Counted from the first letter of the stretch, positions 1 to 9,120 are shown. The stretch is DNA of 64,000 bases from Ottowia testudinis (GCF_017498525.1 NZ_CP071796.1:3534001-3598000); one strand, 5' to 3'. Translations and numbers: made by a program. Notes: generated by a model not told the origin, from the sequence alone.

Positions 1-383
1 ATGTGGCCAAAGCCAAACTCGATGTCTGTGTCCTCTTTGAGCAGCGCAGCCGCACCAAGGTGGTGCCCAACTCGCCCGCCGGCTTTGCGCAGTTGCTGGC
101 CTGGCTGCAACAGCATTGGCCCACGCAGCCCTTGAGCGGCTTTCACGCCATTCTGGAAGGCACTGGTGCCTATCACGAAGCCGCTGCTTGCGCCCTGTTC
201 GATGCTGGCATTCGGGTGTCCATCGTCAACCCGGCGCAGGTGCGTGACTTTGCCCGGGGACTGGGCATTCGCACCAAGACCGACGGCGTGGACAGCGCCG
301 TGCTGGCGCGCTACGGGCTGCTGGTGCAACCGGCGGCCTGGACGCCCCGCCCGCGCATGTGCGCGTGCTGCAGGCCTTGCTAA
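1..383 (+). pseudogene. IS110-family transposase, N-terminal part (broken)
   Basis: This is the N-terminal DEDD-type catalytic half of an IS110-family transposase. The reading frame runs in from the left edge: bases 1-2 complete a GAT codon, giving the typical start DVAKAKLDVCV, so the true start lies outside the window. The motifs ILEGTGAYH and KTDGVDSAVLARY match the conserved acidic positions of the family. The gene is damaged twice. A one-base loss in the C run at 345-348 shifts the frame; restoring one C gives WTPPPAHVRVLQALL, which continues smoothly into the 3' part. A complete IS5-type element is then inserted after base 383. The rest of the gene resumes at 1257. It is almost certainly inactive. 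The C-run deletion could be a sequencing error; the insertion is not. Confidence 0.88.
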
Positions 384-1256
384 GAGCGGCTAACAAAAGC
401 CTGTCATCGCCCGTTGCACGGTATGCGTTTGATGGGGCATGGGCAAGAACAGGAACAAAGAGATCAGCACGGCTCTGTTCAAAAGGATTGAGCCGCTGTT
501 GCCCGCAGTCAAGCCTTGTGCCAAAGGAGGCCGGCCCCGACTCAGCGATGAAAGGGCTTTGAATGGCATCCTGTTTGTACTGCGCACAGGCACGCCTTGG
601 GAGCATTTGCCCCAAGAGCTGGGCTTTGGCAGCGGCATGACTTGCTGGAGACGACTGCGCGACTGGCAGGCCGCTGGCGTATGGCACCGTCTGCATCTGG
701 CGCTGTTGGCCGAACTGCGAGGAGCTGGCAAACTGGATTTCAGCCGCGCCAGCATCGATGGGGCCAGCGTAGCCAGCCCCCGGGGGGCCCGCACACGGGG
801 GCCAACCCGACCGACCGGGGCAAGCTTGGCAGCAAGCGCCACATCATCACAGACCGCCGGGGCATCCCCTTGATCTTTTGCGTCACCGGGGCCAACCGCC
901 ATGACTCGGTAGTCTTCGAGGAGCTGATTGACGCCTTGCCTGCGGTGCGCGGCAAACCTGGCCGGCCGCGCCACTGGCCGGACAAGCTGCATGCGGACAA
1001 GGGCTACGACTATGCGCGCTGCCGCGCCCATCTCAAGCGACGGGGTATTTGCGATCGCATTGCCCGTAAAGGCGTTGAACGCAATGACAGGCTGGGCCGT
1101 CATCGATGGGTTGTCGAGCGCACTCATGCCTGGCTGGCTGCCTTTGGCAAGCTGCGTACCCGCTTTGAGCGTCGTATTGACATTCATCTGGCTCTGCTCA
1201 GTCTGGCTTGCTCTGTCATCTGCGTTCGCAATCTTGAACCGTTTTGTTAGCCGCTC
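384..1256 (+). mobile_element. IS5-family (IS427-like) insertion sequence, complete
   Basis: A complete 873-bp insertion sequence. Its ends are perfect 15-bp inverted repeats: GAGCGGCTAACAAAA at 384-398 and its complement at 1242-1256. A 3-bp target duplication, TAA, flanks it at 381-383 and 1257-1259. Removing the element and one TAA rejoins the host IS110 reading frame exactly (LQALLSRREAIAQDL), which fixes the boundaries. The size, TNA target and two overlapping transposase frames fit the IS427 subgroup of IS5. With intact ends and frames the element may still be mobile. Confidence 0.93.
439..1250 (+). CDS. IS5-family transposase made by -1 frameshift (orfA/orfB)
   Basis: This is the DDE transposase of the insertion sequence. 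OrfA starts at ATG 439 and carries the N-terminal helix-turn-helix type region (RPRLSDERALNGILFVLRTG) and the first catalytic Asp in SIDGAS. OrfA alone would stop at 873. The -1 frame, open to the stop at 1250, holds the second Asp (TGANRHDS) and the catalytic Glu (VVERTHAWL). The frames join around a run of six G at 782-787 preceded by five C, a plausible slippery site. The fused product would be about 270 residues, the usual size for the subgroup. Programmed frameshifting is known in this group; that it happens here is inferred from the two overlapping open frames. Confidence 0.87.
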
Positions 1257-1840
1257 TAAGCCGGCGCGAGGCGATCGCCCAGGACTTGCGGCGTGAGCGC
1301 AACCGGCTGGAGAAGCAACAGGCCGGCCAGCCCGTGGTGCTGGTGCAGTCGTCCTTGGAGGACTCGATTGCCTTCTTGCAGCAGCAGCTCAAGGACATTG
1401 AGCGGCAGATTGATCGGCACATTGACAGCCACCCGGATCTGAAGGGCGATGAGCAACTTCTGCAAAGCATCCCTGCGGTAGGTGAGAAGGTCAGCACACA
1501 GATGCTGAGTCTGCTGCGCAGCCGCAGTTTCGACACCGCCGAGCAACTGGCCGCTTATCTGGGGTTGGTGCCTGTTGAGCGGCAGTCGGGCTCTTCGCTC
1601 CTGGGCAGGGCGAGGCTGTCGAAGGCGGGGCCGGCCAAGCTCAGAGCCACGTTGTACATGGCAGCGGTGGTGGGCACTCGATACAACCCGCATGTGAAGG
1701 CTCTGTACGAGCGGCTGCTGGCCAACGGCAAGCCCAAGATGGCTGCGCTGGGCGCGGCCATGCGCAAGCTGGTGCATCTGTGCTTCGGGGTGTGGAAACA
1801 TCAGCAGCCTTATCGGGCAGATTTGGTAAATGCCGCTTGA
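1257..1840 (+). pseudogene. IS110-family transposase, C-terminal part
   Basis: This is the continuation of the IS110 transposase beyond the inserted element. It encodes the coiled linker (EAIAQDLRRERNRLEK) and the C-terminal Transposase_20-type domain: LLQSIPAVGEKVSTQML, then the serine-containing segment VERQSGSSLLGRARLSK, AALGAAMRKLVHLCFGV and a stop at 1838-1840. IS110 elements usually lack terminal inverted repeats, so the right end of the host element cannot be placed; it probably lies in the 65 bases before the permease gene. An ATG inside the IS5 right end could start translation of this part alone, but it would lack the catalytic N-terminal domain. Confidence 0.88.
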
Positions 1841-1905
1841 CAGGCAAGACGGTATCTACGGGGATTTGCATGGCGCCAGCAACCCGATTTGGCGCCCGCA
1901 CCCGG

Positions 1906-3318
1906 TCAGAACGACCCGAACGCCGTGCCCAGCGCGATCACCACCGACAGCGCGATCAGCGGAATCACGATCGTCATGGCGGCAATGTTCAGGTACGACT
2001 GCCGGTGCGTCAGCTTGCAGATCGACAGCAGCGTGATGATGGCGCCGCAGTGCGGCAGCGAATCGAACACGCCGGCCGACATCACCGCCACGCGGTGCAT
2101 CAGATCGGGGCTGATGCCGGCCTCGTTGGCCATGCGCAGGTAGTCGGCGCCCAGCGTTTGCAGCGCGATCGACAGGCCGCCCGACGACGAGCCGGTGATG
2201 CCGGCCAGCACGTTCATGGCCACGGCCTCGCTGATCAGCGGGTTGCTCGACACGTTGAGCACCGCATCGCGGATGATGGCAAAGCCCGCCAGGCTGGCAA
2301 TGACCGCCCCGTAACCCACTTCCGAAGCGGTGTTGAAGATCGGCAACATCGAGCCCAGCACGCCCTTGTTGATGGTCTGCTGCAAGTTGGCCCAGCGGCC
2401 CAGGCTGATCAACAGCAGCACCACGCACGACACCACCAGCGCGATGATCAGCGCCCACATGCCCGTCTGCCGGGTGGCGTCCATGGTCGGAAAGCGCTCC
2501 TTGATGAAGCCCCAGTCCATGCCCGGGAAGATGCCGTAGGTGAACAGCGCGTTGATGCCGATCACCAGCACCAGCGGCAGCAGGGCCAGCGCCAGCGGCA
2601 TGGTGCGGCTGGCATCGCCGCCCATGTCGGCCTCGCCGACCATGCCGCGCGGGCCCACATCGCTGTCGTCGTGGTCGCCATAGCCCTCGCCGGCGGCGCG
2701 CGCGGCCTTCTCGCGCGAGCGCAGCCACAGAATGCCCAGCGTGAACATGATGGCGCCGCCGATCAAGCCCAGCCCAGGCGCCGAAAAGGTGTTGGTGCCG
2801 AAGAACTTGATAGGGATCGCGTTCTGGATCGACGGCGTGCCCGGCAGCGCCGTCATGGTGAAGGTGAACGAGCCCAGCGCAATGGCCGGCGCCACCAGGC
2901 GCTTGGGGATGTCGGCGTCGCGGAACAGCGACTTGGCGATGGGGTAGATGGCAAACGCCACCACGAACAGCGACACGCCGCCATAGGTGAGGATGCCGCA
3001 GGCCAGCACCACCGTCAGGATGGCGTGCCGGCTGCCCAGCGTGCGCTCGATCCATTGGGCGATGGCCGTGGCCGCGCCCGAGTCGGCCATCAGCTGGCCG
3101 AACAGCGCCCCCAGCAGGAAGATGGGGAAAAATGCGAGCATGTAGTTGCCCAATGCGCGCATGAAGGTTTCGGTGTAGATGGGCAGCATCTGGGCGATGT
3201 CGCCCGACAGCAGCACCGCCAGCGCCGCCATGATGGGCGCCAGCAGCAGCACCGTGTAGCCTCTGTAGGCAAAGAACATCAACAATAGCAGTGACAAGAC
3301 AATCGCAAACGTGCTCAT
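1906..3318 (-). CDS. GntP-family permease (organic acid/gluconate type)
   Basis: A 470-residue inner-membrane transporter of the GntP/CitMHS type, which imports small organic acids such as gluconate or hydroxybutyrate with protons. It is hydrophobic throughout, with about a dozen membrane segments, starting with FAIVLSLLLLMFFAYRG. Family-like stretches include LALGSFTFTMTALPGTP-type residues in the middle and ITGSSSGGLSIAL near the C-terminus. A hydrophilic loop rich in Asp and Gly lies near residue 230. The start is the ATG at 3318 because AAGGA sits just upstream and the next residues form the first membrane helix; a longer frame to 3390 has no support. It is transcribed away from panC. A near-perfect 20-bp palindrome 73 bp upstream may be its operator. 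The substrate cannot be told. Confidence 0.85.
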   Translation of the reverse strand: MSTFAIVLSLLLLMFFAYRGYTVLLLAPIMAALAVLLSGDIAQMLPIYTETFMRALGNYMLAFFPIFLLGALFGQLMADSGAATAIAQWIERTLGSRHAILTVVLACGILTYGGVSLFVVAFAIYPIAKSLFRDADIPKRLVAPAIALGSFTFTMTALPGTPSIQNAIPIKFFGTNTFSAPGLGLIGGAIMFTLGILWLRSREKAARAAGEGYGDHDDSDVGPRGMVGEADMGGDASRTMPLALALLPLVLVIGINALFTYGIFPGMDWGFIKERFPTMDATRQTGMWALIIALVVSCVVLLLISLGRWANLQQTINKGVLGSMLPIFNTASEVGYGAVIASLAGFAIIRDAVLNVSSNPLISEAVAMNVLAGITGSSSGGLSIALQTLGADYLRMANEAGISPDLMHRVAVMSAGVFDSLPHCGAIITLLSICKLTHRQSYLNIAAMTIVIPLIALSVVIALGTAFGSF

Positions 3319-3390
3319 GAAGTCCTTTCCACGGGGAAAACCTGTGATTGTGCGAAACGCACCGCACCCAGGGCTTACGCGCCCACGCAA

Positions 3391-3410
3391 GGTGTCTCTT
3401 AAGCGACACC
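3391..3410. promoter_or_regulatory. 20-bp palindrome, candidate operator
   Basis: GGTGTCTCTTAAGCGACACC is a palindrome in 18 of 20 positions, with CTTAAG at its centre. It lies between the divergent permease and panC genes, 73 bp from the permease start and 72 bp from panC. The size and symmetry suit a dimeric repressor such as a GntR- or IclR-type regulator, but no regulator gene is adjacent, so its role is inferred. Confidence 0.45.
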
Positions 3411-3472
3411 AGAGAAAATAACGTCGAATACATCCTTTTATATCAATAAACCCGATAAATAACGCCTTTTAG

Positions 3473-4339
<867 letters not shown>

Positions 4340-4480
4340 CCACCCTCTGAGGCGCCTGCGGCGCCTTCCCCCAGGGGACAACGCTGATGGCCGGGGGACC
4401 CCGGCCACGGCGTTTCCGCGCGGCCTGCTCCGCGGCCCTTTGAACAGGCTGGCCAGCGCGGCACGGTTACTATTAACTTC
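4340..4480. repeat. GC-rich intergenic repeat after panC
   Basis: No gene is supported in 4340-4958. Just after panC comes a stem AGGCGCC-TGC-GGCGCCT followed by TCCCCC, then complementary blocks such as GGCCGGGG/CCCCGGCC and CCGCGCGG/CCGCGG. The CTGAGGCGCC..GGCGCCTTCCCCC layout is a pattern I associate with Comamonadaceae intergenic DNA, and it may end panC transcription. It leads directly into a short palindromic repeat and then a GCGTCCTTTGCG repeat. Confidence 0.5.
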
Positions 4481-4516
4481 ATAGCTGCCCGCGCTTGCCA
4501 GGCAAGCGCGGGCAGC
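4481..4516 (+). repeat. REP-like palindrome, copy 1 (perfect)
   Basis: This is the most regular copy of the short palindrome: ATA followed by a perfect 16-bp stem beginning GCTGCCCGCGCTTGCC, with a one-base centre. A TTACTATTAACTTC lead-in matches the ACTAT..TTTTATAG shoulder seen at other copies. It lies in a gene-free stretch. Confidence 0.8.
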
Positions 4517-4564
4517 CTAATTTGCTTGATTAGAACCATGCCTCAGGCGATGGAGCGCGAGCCG

Positions 4565-4752
4565 TGAACAGCCCATACGCGAAGAACGCGAAGATGGCGC
4601 GAAGGACGCGAAAAAAATTCAAGAACGTGGTGAACTGACATGTGACGTGCCGTCCGTGATGGCCGGATGGATGAACCCATGACCAAACTTTTCTCTTTTT
4701 GCGTCCTTCGCGAATCCTTTGCGTCCTTTGCGTCCTTTGCGTCCGGTTTTGG
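4565..4752. repeat. GCGTCCTTTGCG-type long inverted repeat
   Basis: The left part reads GAACGCGAAG and GCGCGAAGGACGCGAAAA. The right part reads TTTTTGCGTCCTTCGCG, then three tandem units of TTTGCGTCC. The arms are complementary and separated by about 70 bases of unrelated sequence. The same family occurs twice in the ugp cluster at 44296 and 45282. Small reading frames across it are spurious. Confidence 0.65.
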
Positions 4753-4958
4753 GCTTTTTGGCGGCGCCTGAAATACAGGGCCAATCAAGCTAATTTGTCT
4801 GTAATTCAGCGGGTGGCCGACGAGTGCTTGCGTGGTGCCCACCCCACAAGCTTGCGACAAAAGGCCGAACCCCGGCTCGCGGTCTCGCACACGGGGCTGC
4901 GCGGGCGCACAATGCGCCGCCTCCCATTCATTCACCTTGTGTTCAAAGGACGTTCACC

Positions 4959-5462
4959 ATGGGTCTCCTCGATTCGGTCATTGGTTCGGTGCTGGCGGGT
5001 CAAAACCAGCAAGGCGGCGGCCTGGGCAATGTGCTCGGTGGCTTGCTGGGCGGCCAGCAGGCGCCGCAGCAGCAAGGCCCAGGCGGCCTGAACATGGGCC
5101 TCGTCGCCGCGCTGGCGCCGGTGCTCATGGGCATGCTGGCCAACAACAGCCAGCACGGCGGCCTGGGCGGCCTGCTGGATCAGTTCACCCGCGCTGGCGC
5201 GGGCGATGCGGCGCAGTCGTGGGTCGGCACCGGCGCCAACCAGCCGGTCAGCCCCGAAGTGGTGACGCAGGCGCTGGGCCCCAACGTGATCGGCGACATC
5301 GCCGCCAAACTGGGCGTGGGCCACGCCGACGCGGCCGGCGGCATCGCGCAGATCCTGCCCGAGCTGATCGACAAGCTGACGCCGCACGGCCAGGCGCCGC
5401 AGGGCGGGCTGGGCAGCGAAGGCGACATCGTCGGCATGCTGGGCAAGATGCTGGGGCGCTGA
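4959..5462 (+). CDS. YidB-like protein (DUF937)
   Basis: A small protein of 167 residues resembling the YidB/DUF937 family, whose biochemical role is not known. The N-terminus MGLLDSVIGSVL is characteristic. It is followed by a Gly/Gln-rich linker (GGGLGNVLGGLLGG, QQAPQQQGPGG), a hydrophobic helix (GLVAALAPVLMGMLANN), and a conserved C-terminal half with QPVSPEVVTQALG and IAQILPELIDKLTPHG, where the last segment is the family hallmark. It has no clear signal peptide. The start at ATG 4959 is set by AAGGA about ten bases upstream and by the family N-terminus, although the frame is open further upstream. A strong hairpin terminator follows. It appears monocistronic. Confidence 0.83.
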   Translation: MGLLDSVIGSVLAGQNQQGGGLGNVLGGLLGGQQAPQQQGPGGLNMGLVAALAPVLMGMLANNSQHGGLGGLLDQFTRAGAGDAAQSWVGTGANQPVSPEVVTQALGPNVIGDIAAKLGVGHADAAGGIAQILPELIDKLTPHGQAPQGGLGSEGDIVGMLGKMLGR

Positions 5463-5495
5463 GTCAGCACTGGTTTTTAGCTACCAAAAAAAGAG

Positions 5496-5533
5496 CGGCC
5501 TGCGCTCGCCCCATGGGCGCCGCAGGCCGTTTT
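5496..5533. terminator. Bidirectional hairpin terminator
   Basis: A perfect 9-bp stem, CGGCCTGCG with CGCAGGCCG, encloses a smaller CGCCC/GGGCG hairpin. TTTT follows on the right and AAAAAAAG precedes it on the left. It sits between two convergent genes, the YidB-like gene and gpsA, and could stop transcription from both sides. Confidence 0.75.
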
Positions 5534-5579
5534 CATGCATCAACGCGGGGGCGGGCAGCGCGCGGCCTGGGTATGTGGC

Positions 5580-6605
5580 TCAGAGCAGCTCACCCTTCGG
5601 GTCGCGCCCCATCAGCGCCGCCACGGCTTCGACGGGTTTCAGCTCGCCGGCCAGCAGCGCCACCATGCATTCGGTGATCGGCATCTCGACGCCGAGGTGC
5701 CGCGCGCGCTGCAGCACGGTGCGGGCGCTGTACACGCCTTCAGCCACGTGGCCGAGCGATTGCACGGCGTCCTGCAGCGTTTTGCCCTCGGCCAGCAGCA
5801 GGCCGACCTTGCGGTTGCGGCTCAAATCGCCGGTGGCCGTCAGCACCAGATCGCCCAGGCCAGACAAGCCCATGAAGGATTCCTGCCGGCCGCCCAGCGC
5901 CAGCCCCAGCCGCGCCATCTCGGCCAGGCCGCGCGTGATCAGCGCGGCGCGCGCGTTCAATCCCAGGTTCAGGCCGTCGGCCAGGCCGGTAGCGATGGCG
6001 AGCACGTTCTTCACCGCGCCGCCGACTTCGACGCCCACCAGGTCGTCGTTGCCATACACGCGCAGCGTGGGGCCGTGGAAGGCGTCGACCAGCGCCTGCC
6101 GCACCTCGGCGTGGCGGCTGGCGGCCACCAGCGCGGTGGGCTGGCCGCGCGCCACTTCCTGTGCGAAGCTGGGACCGCTCAGGGCGCCGGCGCGCAAGCC
6201 CGGCGCCACCTGACGCTGGATTTCGTGCGGCATCAAGCCGAACGGGTGCGCCGCGCCAGGGTCTTGCGCCGGCTCGAAGCCCTTGCACAGCCAGGCGGCC
6301 GGCACCTCGACGCCTTGCAGCAGCGCCAGCGCCGGCCGCAGGCCGGCGACGGGCGTGGCCACGACCAGCAGTTCGGCCGCGGACACGGCATCGAGCAGCC
6401 CCTGCACGTCGCCGCCACGCACATGCAGCTCGCGCGGCAGCGGAATGCCCGGCAGGTAGCGCGCGTTCTCGCGCGTGTCGTGGATGTTGGCGGCCTGCGC
6501 GCCGTCGCGCGCCCACAGCACGACGCGGTGGCCGAGCGGGTTGCGCGCCGCGCTGACGGCCAGCGCCGTACCCCAGGCACCCGCACCGATTACTATGATT
6601 TTCAT
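5580..6605 (-). CDS. gpsA: Glycerol-3-phosphate dehydrogenase [NAD(P)+]
   Basis: This cytoplasmic enzyme reduces dihydroxyacetone phosphate to sn-glycerol-3-phosphate for phospholipid synthesis. The product has 341 residues. It opens with the dinucleotide-binding motif [23 protein letters not shown], then [16 protein letters not shown] (containing the catalytic Lys), and GLAEMARLG follow, with [13 protein letters not shown] and [13 protein letters not shown] towards the end. It is last in the set rhodanese-grxC-secB-gpsA. Its initiation region is unusual: the first six codons lie in the end of a REP-like palindrome, and the likely ribosome site AGGAAAG lies in that palindrome's stem, so translation could be affected by the hairpin. 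The N-terminus is normal for the family. Confidence 0.96.
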   Translation of the reverse strand: MKIIVIGAGAWGTALAVSAARNPLGHRVVLWARDGAQAANIHDTRENARYLPGIPLPRELHVRGGDVQGLLDAVSAAELLVVATPVAGLRPALALLQGVEVPAAWLCKGFEPAQDPGAAHPFGLMPHEIQRQVAPGLRAGALSGPSFAQEVARGQPTALVAASRHAEVRQALVDAFHGPTLRVYGNDDLVGVEVGGAVKNVLAIATGLADGLNLGLNARAALITRGLAEMARLGLALGGRQESFMGLSGLGDLVLTATGDLSRNRKVGLLLAEGKTLQDAVQSLGHVAEGVYSARTVLQRARHLGVEMPITECMVALLAGELKPVEAVAALMGRDPKGELL

Positions 6606-6648
6606 AGCTGCCCGCGCTTTCCTGGCAAGCGCCAGAGGCGTTTTTAGC
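6591..6648 (+). repeat. REP-like palindrome, copy 2 (over gpsA start)
   Basis: TACTATGATTTTCATAGCTG, then CCGCGCTTTCC..GGCAAGCGCCAGAGGCG and a TTTTT tail, match the family. One stem arm is decayed. The element fills the whole gap between secB and gpsA and extends 15 bases into gpsA. Confidence 0.75.
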
Positions 6649-7101
6649 TTACTGCGTGATGACGGGCGTGCCGTCGGCCTGCGCGGCCTGCTGCTGTTCG
6701 TACATGGACTGGAAGTTGATCTCGGCCAAGTGCACGGGCGGAAAGCCGGCGCGCTGGATCAGATCGGCCACGTTGCCGCGCAGGTAGGGATAGACGATTT
6801 GCGGGCAGGCCACACCCACCACGGCGCCCATCTGGTCCTCGGGGATGTTGCGCATTTCGAAGATGCCGGCCTGCTTGCATTCGGCCAGGAACACCGTTTT
6901 GTCCTTGATCTTGGTCTGCACGGTGGCGGTGACGGTGATCTCGAACACGCCGTCGGCGATGTTGTCGGCACCGACGCCCAGGTTGATTTCGACCGAGGGC
7001 TGCTCCTGCTCCAGCAGGATGGCGGGGGAATTGGGTTGCTCGAGCGAGGCTTCCTTGAGGTAGACGCGCTGGATGTTGAACACGGGATCCTGATCGGCCA
7101 T
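6649..7101 (-). CDS. secB: Protein-export chaperone SecB
   Basis: SecB keeps precursor proteins unfolded and delivers them to SecA for export. The product has 150 residues, the typical length. Conserved stretches are [19 protein letters not shown] near the N-terminus, [14 protein letters not shown] in the central sheet, ECKQAGIF, and [16 protein letters not shown] with [12 protein letters not shown] near the C-terminus. The start is ATG 7101 ([11 protein letters not shown]); the frame is open further upstream but the extension has no family character. GAGA lies upstream as a weak ribosome site. It sits between grxC and gpsA, a common proteobacterial arrangement, with about 100 bases to grxC. 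Confidence 0.96.
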   Translation of the reverse strand: MADQDPVFNIQRVYLKEASLEQPNSPAILLEQEQPSVEINLGVGADNIADGVFEITVTATVQTKIKDKTVFLAECKQAGIFEMRNIPEDQMGAVVGVACPQIVYPYLRGNVADLIQRAGFPPVHLAEINFQSMYEQQQAAQADGTPVITQ

Positions 7102-7201
7102 GTGATGTCTCGGTTGAAAGGGAGTTGGGAAAAGCGGCTGCCGCCCGGCGGGCGGCATCGGGCCATTATCTCAGGCGCGCGTTACGGCTCGGCACGCGGG
7201 C

Positions 7202-7465
7202 TCAGGCGCCGCCGGCCAGCAGAGGATCAAGCCCGCCGCGCTGGTCGAGCGCGACCAAATCGTCGTGGCCGCCCACGTGGGTGCCGCCAATGAAAATCTG
7301 CGGCACGGTGCGGCGGCCGGTCATCTGCATCATGGTGGCGCGTTGTGCCGGATCGAGGTCAACGCGAATCTCTTCGATCTCGGTCACGCCCTTGGCCTTG
7401 AGGATCTGCTTGGCACGAATGCAGTACGGGCAGGTGCCGGTGGAATACATCTTGATGGCTTGCAT
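7202..7465 (-). CDS. grxC: Glutaredoxin 3
   Basis: A small cytoplasmic dithiol glutaredoxin of 87 residues that reduces disulfides with glutathione. The active-site motif CPYC is at residues 12-15 (TGTCPYCIRAK). The glutathione-binding segment RRTVPQIFIGGTHVGG includes the cis-proline TVP, and DDLVALDQRGGLDPLL closes the fold. The ATG start and length are typical. It lies upstream of secB and downstream of the rhodanese gene, matching the usual proteobacterial cluster. Confidence 0.96.
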   Translation of the reverse strand: MQAIKMYSTGTCPYCIRAKQILKAKGVTEIEEIRVDLDPAQRATMMQMTGRRTVPQIFIGGTHVGGHDDLVALDQRGGLDPLLAGGA

Positions 7466-7708
7466 GGTGCAACCTGGAAACTGTGGTTGAACGCGCCCGA
7501 GCGTGCCGCGATGGGCGCGGCAGGCAAGGCGCGAGGACGTGGCAGGCTCGTGCCTGCCAGGACGAGCAACGCCACATGGCGTGGCCAGCGCGGTGCGATC
7601 GGGTGCGTAGCGCGCTCAACCCACAGGTGAGCGTCATCGAAGCTGCGAAAGTCAATGCCCATGCGGGGTTTGCCAAGGAGCGAAAGCGGTCGACTGCCGT
7701 TTCCAGGT
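7466..7708. other. Gene-free gap with a short hairpin
   Basis: About 240 bases lie between the rhodanese and grxC genes. I see no convincing gene. A perfect 8-bp hairpin, TGGCAGGC-TCGT-GCCTGCCA, occurs near 7540-7560 without a T run, so it is not a clear terminator. Confidence 0.4.
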
Positions 7709-8116
7709 TCAGGCCTTTTCAATCGGCAGGTTGGCCTCGCGCCAGCTCTTCAGGCCGCCAGCCAGCGATTGGGCGTTGTCGTAGCCCAGCTTCTTGGCAG
7801 CAGCCACCGCACGGCCCGAGCGCATGCCCGAGGCGCACACCAACACCAGCGGCGTGGCCTTGTTCTTGACCACCGCCGGCAGCTTGGCCTCCAGCTCGGC
7901 CAGCGGAATACTCTTGGCGCCGCCGACGTGGCCGGCCTGGTACTCGGCGGTCTCGCAGACGTCGATCACCACCGCTTTTTCGCGGTTGATCAACTGCACC
8001 GCCGCTGCGGGCGAGATGCCCGCGCCGCCGCCGCCCGTCACCATCGGCGCCAGCAGCATGCTGCCCGAGATGAGCGCCACCAGGATCAGCATCCAGTTCG
8101 CCAATAGAAAATCCAC
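7709..8116 (-). CDS. Membrane-anchored rhodanese-like protein
   Basis: A single-domain sulfurtransferase-like protein of 135 residues. An N-terminal membrane helix (WMLILVALISGSMLLAPMV) precedes the rhodanese fold. Features of the fold are VVIDVCETAEYQAGHVGGAKSIP-type residues at about 49-70 and the active-site loop VCASGMRSGRA, whose Cys would carry the persulfide. GGLKSWREANLPIEK closes the domain. The ATG start places the helix directly at the N-terminus. It heads the minus-strand set with grxC, secB and gpsA and is divergent from gpmA. Its sulfur acceptor is not known. Confidence 0.9.
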   Translation of the reverse strand: MDFLLANWMLILVALISGSMLLAPMVTGGGGAGISPAAAVQLINREKAVVIDVCETAEYQAGHVGGAKSIPLAELEAKLPAVVKNKATPLVLVCASGMRSGRAVAAAKKLGYDNAQSLAGGLKSWREANLPIEKA

Positions 8117-8256
8117 GTTGTTCGTCCTTGTTGCGGGTTGGTGCGGCGCACCGGCGCCGCGGGTGTTCCAGGATGCGCCCGATGCGGACGCGGCTGGAGA
8201 TTCTAGAATGGCCGGTTTTGGCCCGCGCGCCGCTGGGCATTAGCCGTCTTTAACCC

Positions 8257-9000
8257 ATGCACAAACTCGTTCTGATCCGTCACGGCGAATCCACCTGGAA
8301 CCTCGAAAACCGCTTCACCGGCTGGACCGATGTGGACCTGACGCCTGCCGGCATCGAGCAAGCCGTTCAGGCGGGCCGCCTGCTGAAGGCCGAAGGCTAC
8401 GACTTCGATGCCGCCTACACCAGCGTGCTGACGCGCGCCATCCGCACCTTGCACCTGGCGTTGGACGAGATGGATCGCCTGTGGCTGCCCACGGTCAAGC
8501 ACTGGCGCCTGAACGAGCGCCACTACGGCGCGCTGCAGGGCTTGAACAAGGCCGAAACCGCCCAGAAATATGGCGAAAGCCAAGTGATGGTCTGGCGCCG
8601 CAGCTACGACACGCCGCCGCCCGCGCTGGATGCTGGCGATGCGCGCGGCGAGCGCGCCGACCCGCGCTACGCCCAGCTGAAGCCCGAGGAAGTGCCGCTG
8701 ACCGAATGCCTGAAGGACACCGTGGCGCGCGTGCTGCCGTTGTGGACCGAATCCATGGCGCCCGCCATCCAGGCCGGCCAGCGCCTGGTGGTAGCGGCGC
8801 ACGGCAATTCGATCCGCGCGCTGGTCAAGTATCTGGATGGCATTTCCGACGCCGACATCGTGGGCCTGAACATTCCCAATGGCATTCCGCTGGTGTACGA
8901 GTTGGACGCCAGCCTCCAGCCGATTCGCCGCTACTACCTGGGCAATGCCGAAGCCGCCGCCCAGGCCGCGGCGGCCGTTGCCAGCCAGGGCAAGGCTTGA
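8257..9000 (+). CDS. gpmA: 2,3-bisphosphoglycerate-dependent phosphoglycerate mutase
   Basis: A glycolytic and gluconeogenic enzyme that interconverts 3- and 2-phosphoglycerate through a phosphohistidine. The product has 247 residues, as expected. The phosphate-accepting His is residue 9 in [12 protein letters not shown]. Further hallmarks are [38 protein letters not shown], and the second catalytic His in [14 protein letters not shown]. The family ending VYELD..RRYYLG is present, followed by a short Ala-rich tail. It is divergent from the rhodanese gene, and ctpA follows on the same strand after 120 bases containing a perfect hairpin. Confidence 0.97.
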   Translation: MHKLVLIRHGESTWNLENRFTGWTDVDLTPAGIEQAVQAGRLLKAEGYDFDAAYTSVLTRAIRTLHLALDEMDRLWLPTVKHWRLNERHYGALQGLNKAETAQKYGESQVMVWRRSYDTPPPALDAGDARGERADPRYAQLKPEEVPLTECLKDTVARVLPLWTESMAPAIQAGQRLVVAAHGNSIRALVKYLDGISDADIVGLNIPNGIPLVYELDASLQPIRRYYLGNAEAAAQAAAAVASQGKA

Positions 9001-9050
9001 AGTCCTGAATGTGAATCCGGCGTCGACGCGGGCGCCGGTCACGGAACTTC

Positions 9051-9079
9051 GTGGCTGCTTTCGAGCCGAAAGCAGCCAC
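9051..9079. promoter_or_regulatory. Perfect 13-bp stem hairpin upstream of ctpA
   Basis: GTGGCTGCTTTCG and its exact complement CGAAAGCAGCCAC are separated only by AGC. There is no T run, so it is not a classic terminator. It lies between gpmA and ctpA, just before an AT-rich stretch (GTATATATTG). It may be a transcript-stabilising hairpin or an operator. Confidence 0.5.
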
Positions 9080-9120
9080 ACCGTATATATTGCGCGAGAA
9101 CCTCCTAGGAACAGCCACAG

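Noticed and set aside
1780-3288. 502-residue open frame on the plus strand over the permease
   Set aside because: Arg/His/Gln-rich shadow of a clear membrane protein on the other strand.
4565-4752. Possible CRISPR-like array (tandem TTTGCGTCC units)
   Set aside because: Units are 9 bp, directly adjacent and without spacers; no cas genes are near.
4530-4935. Small open frames in the panC to YidB-like gap
   Set aside because: They run through the GCGTCCTTTGCG repeat and translate into repeated KDAKDAKD- or CVLCVLCV-type peptides, so they are repeat artefacts.
7540-7560. Hairpin TGGCAGGC-TCGT-GCCTGCCA as a terminator for the rhodanese gene
   Set aside because: No T run on either side and it lies in a GC-rich gap; kept only as a note.
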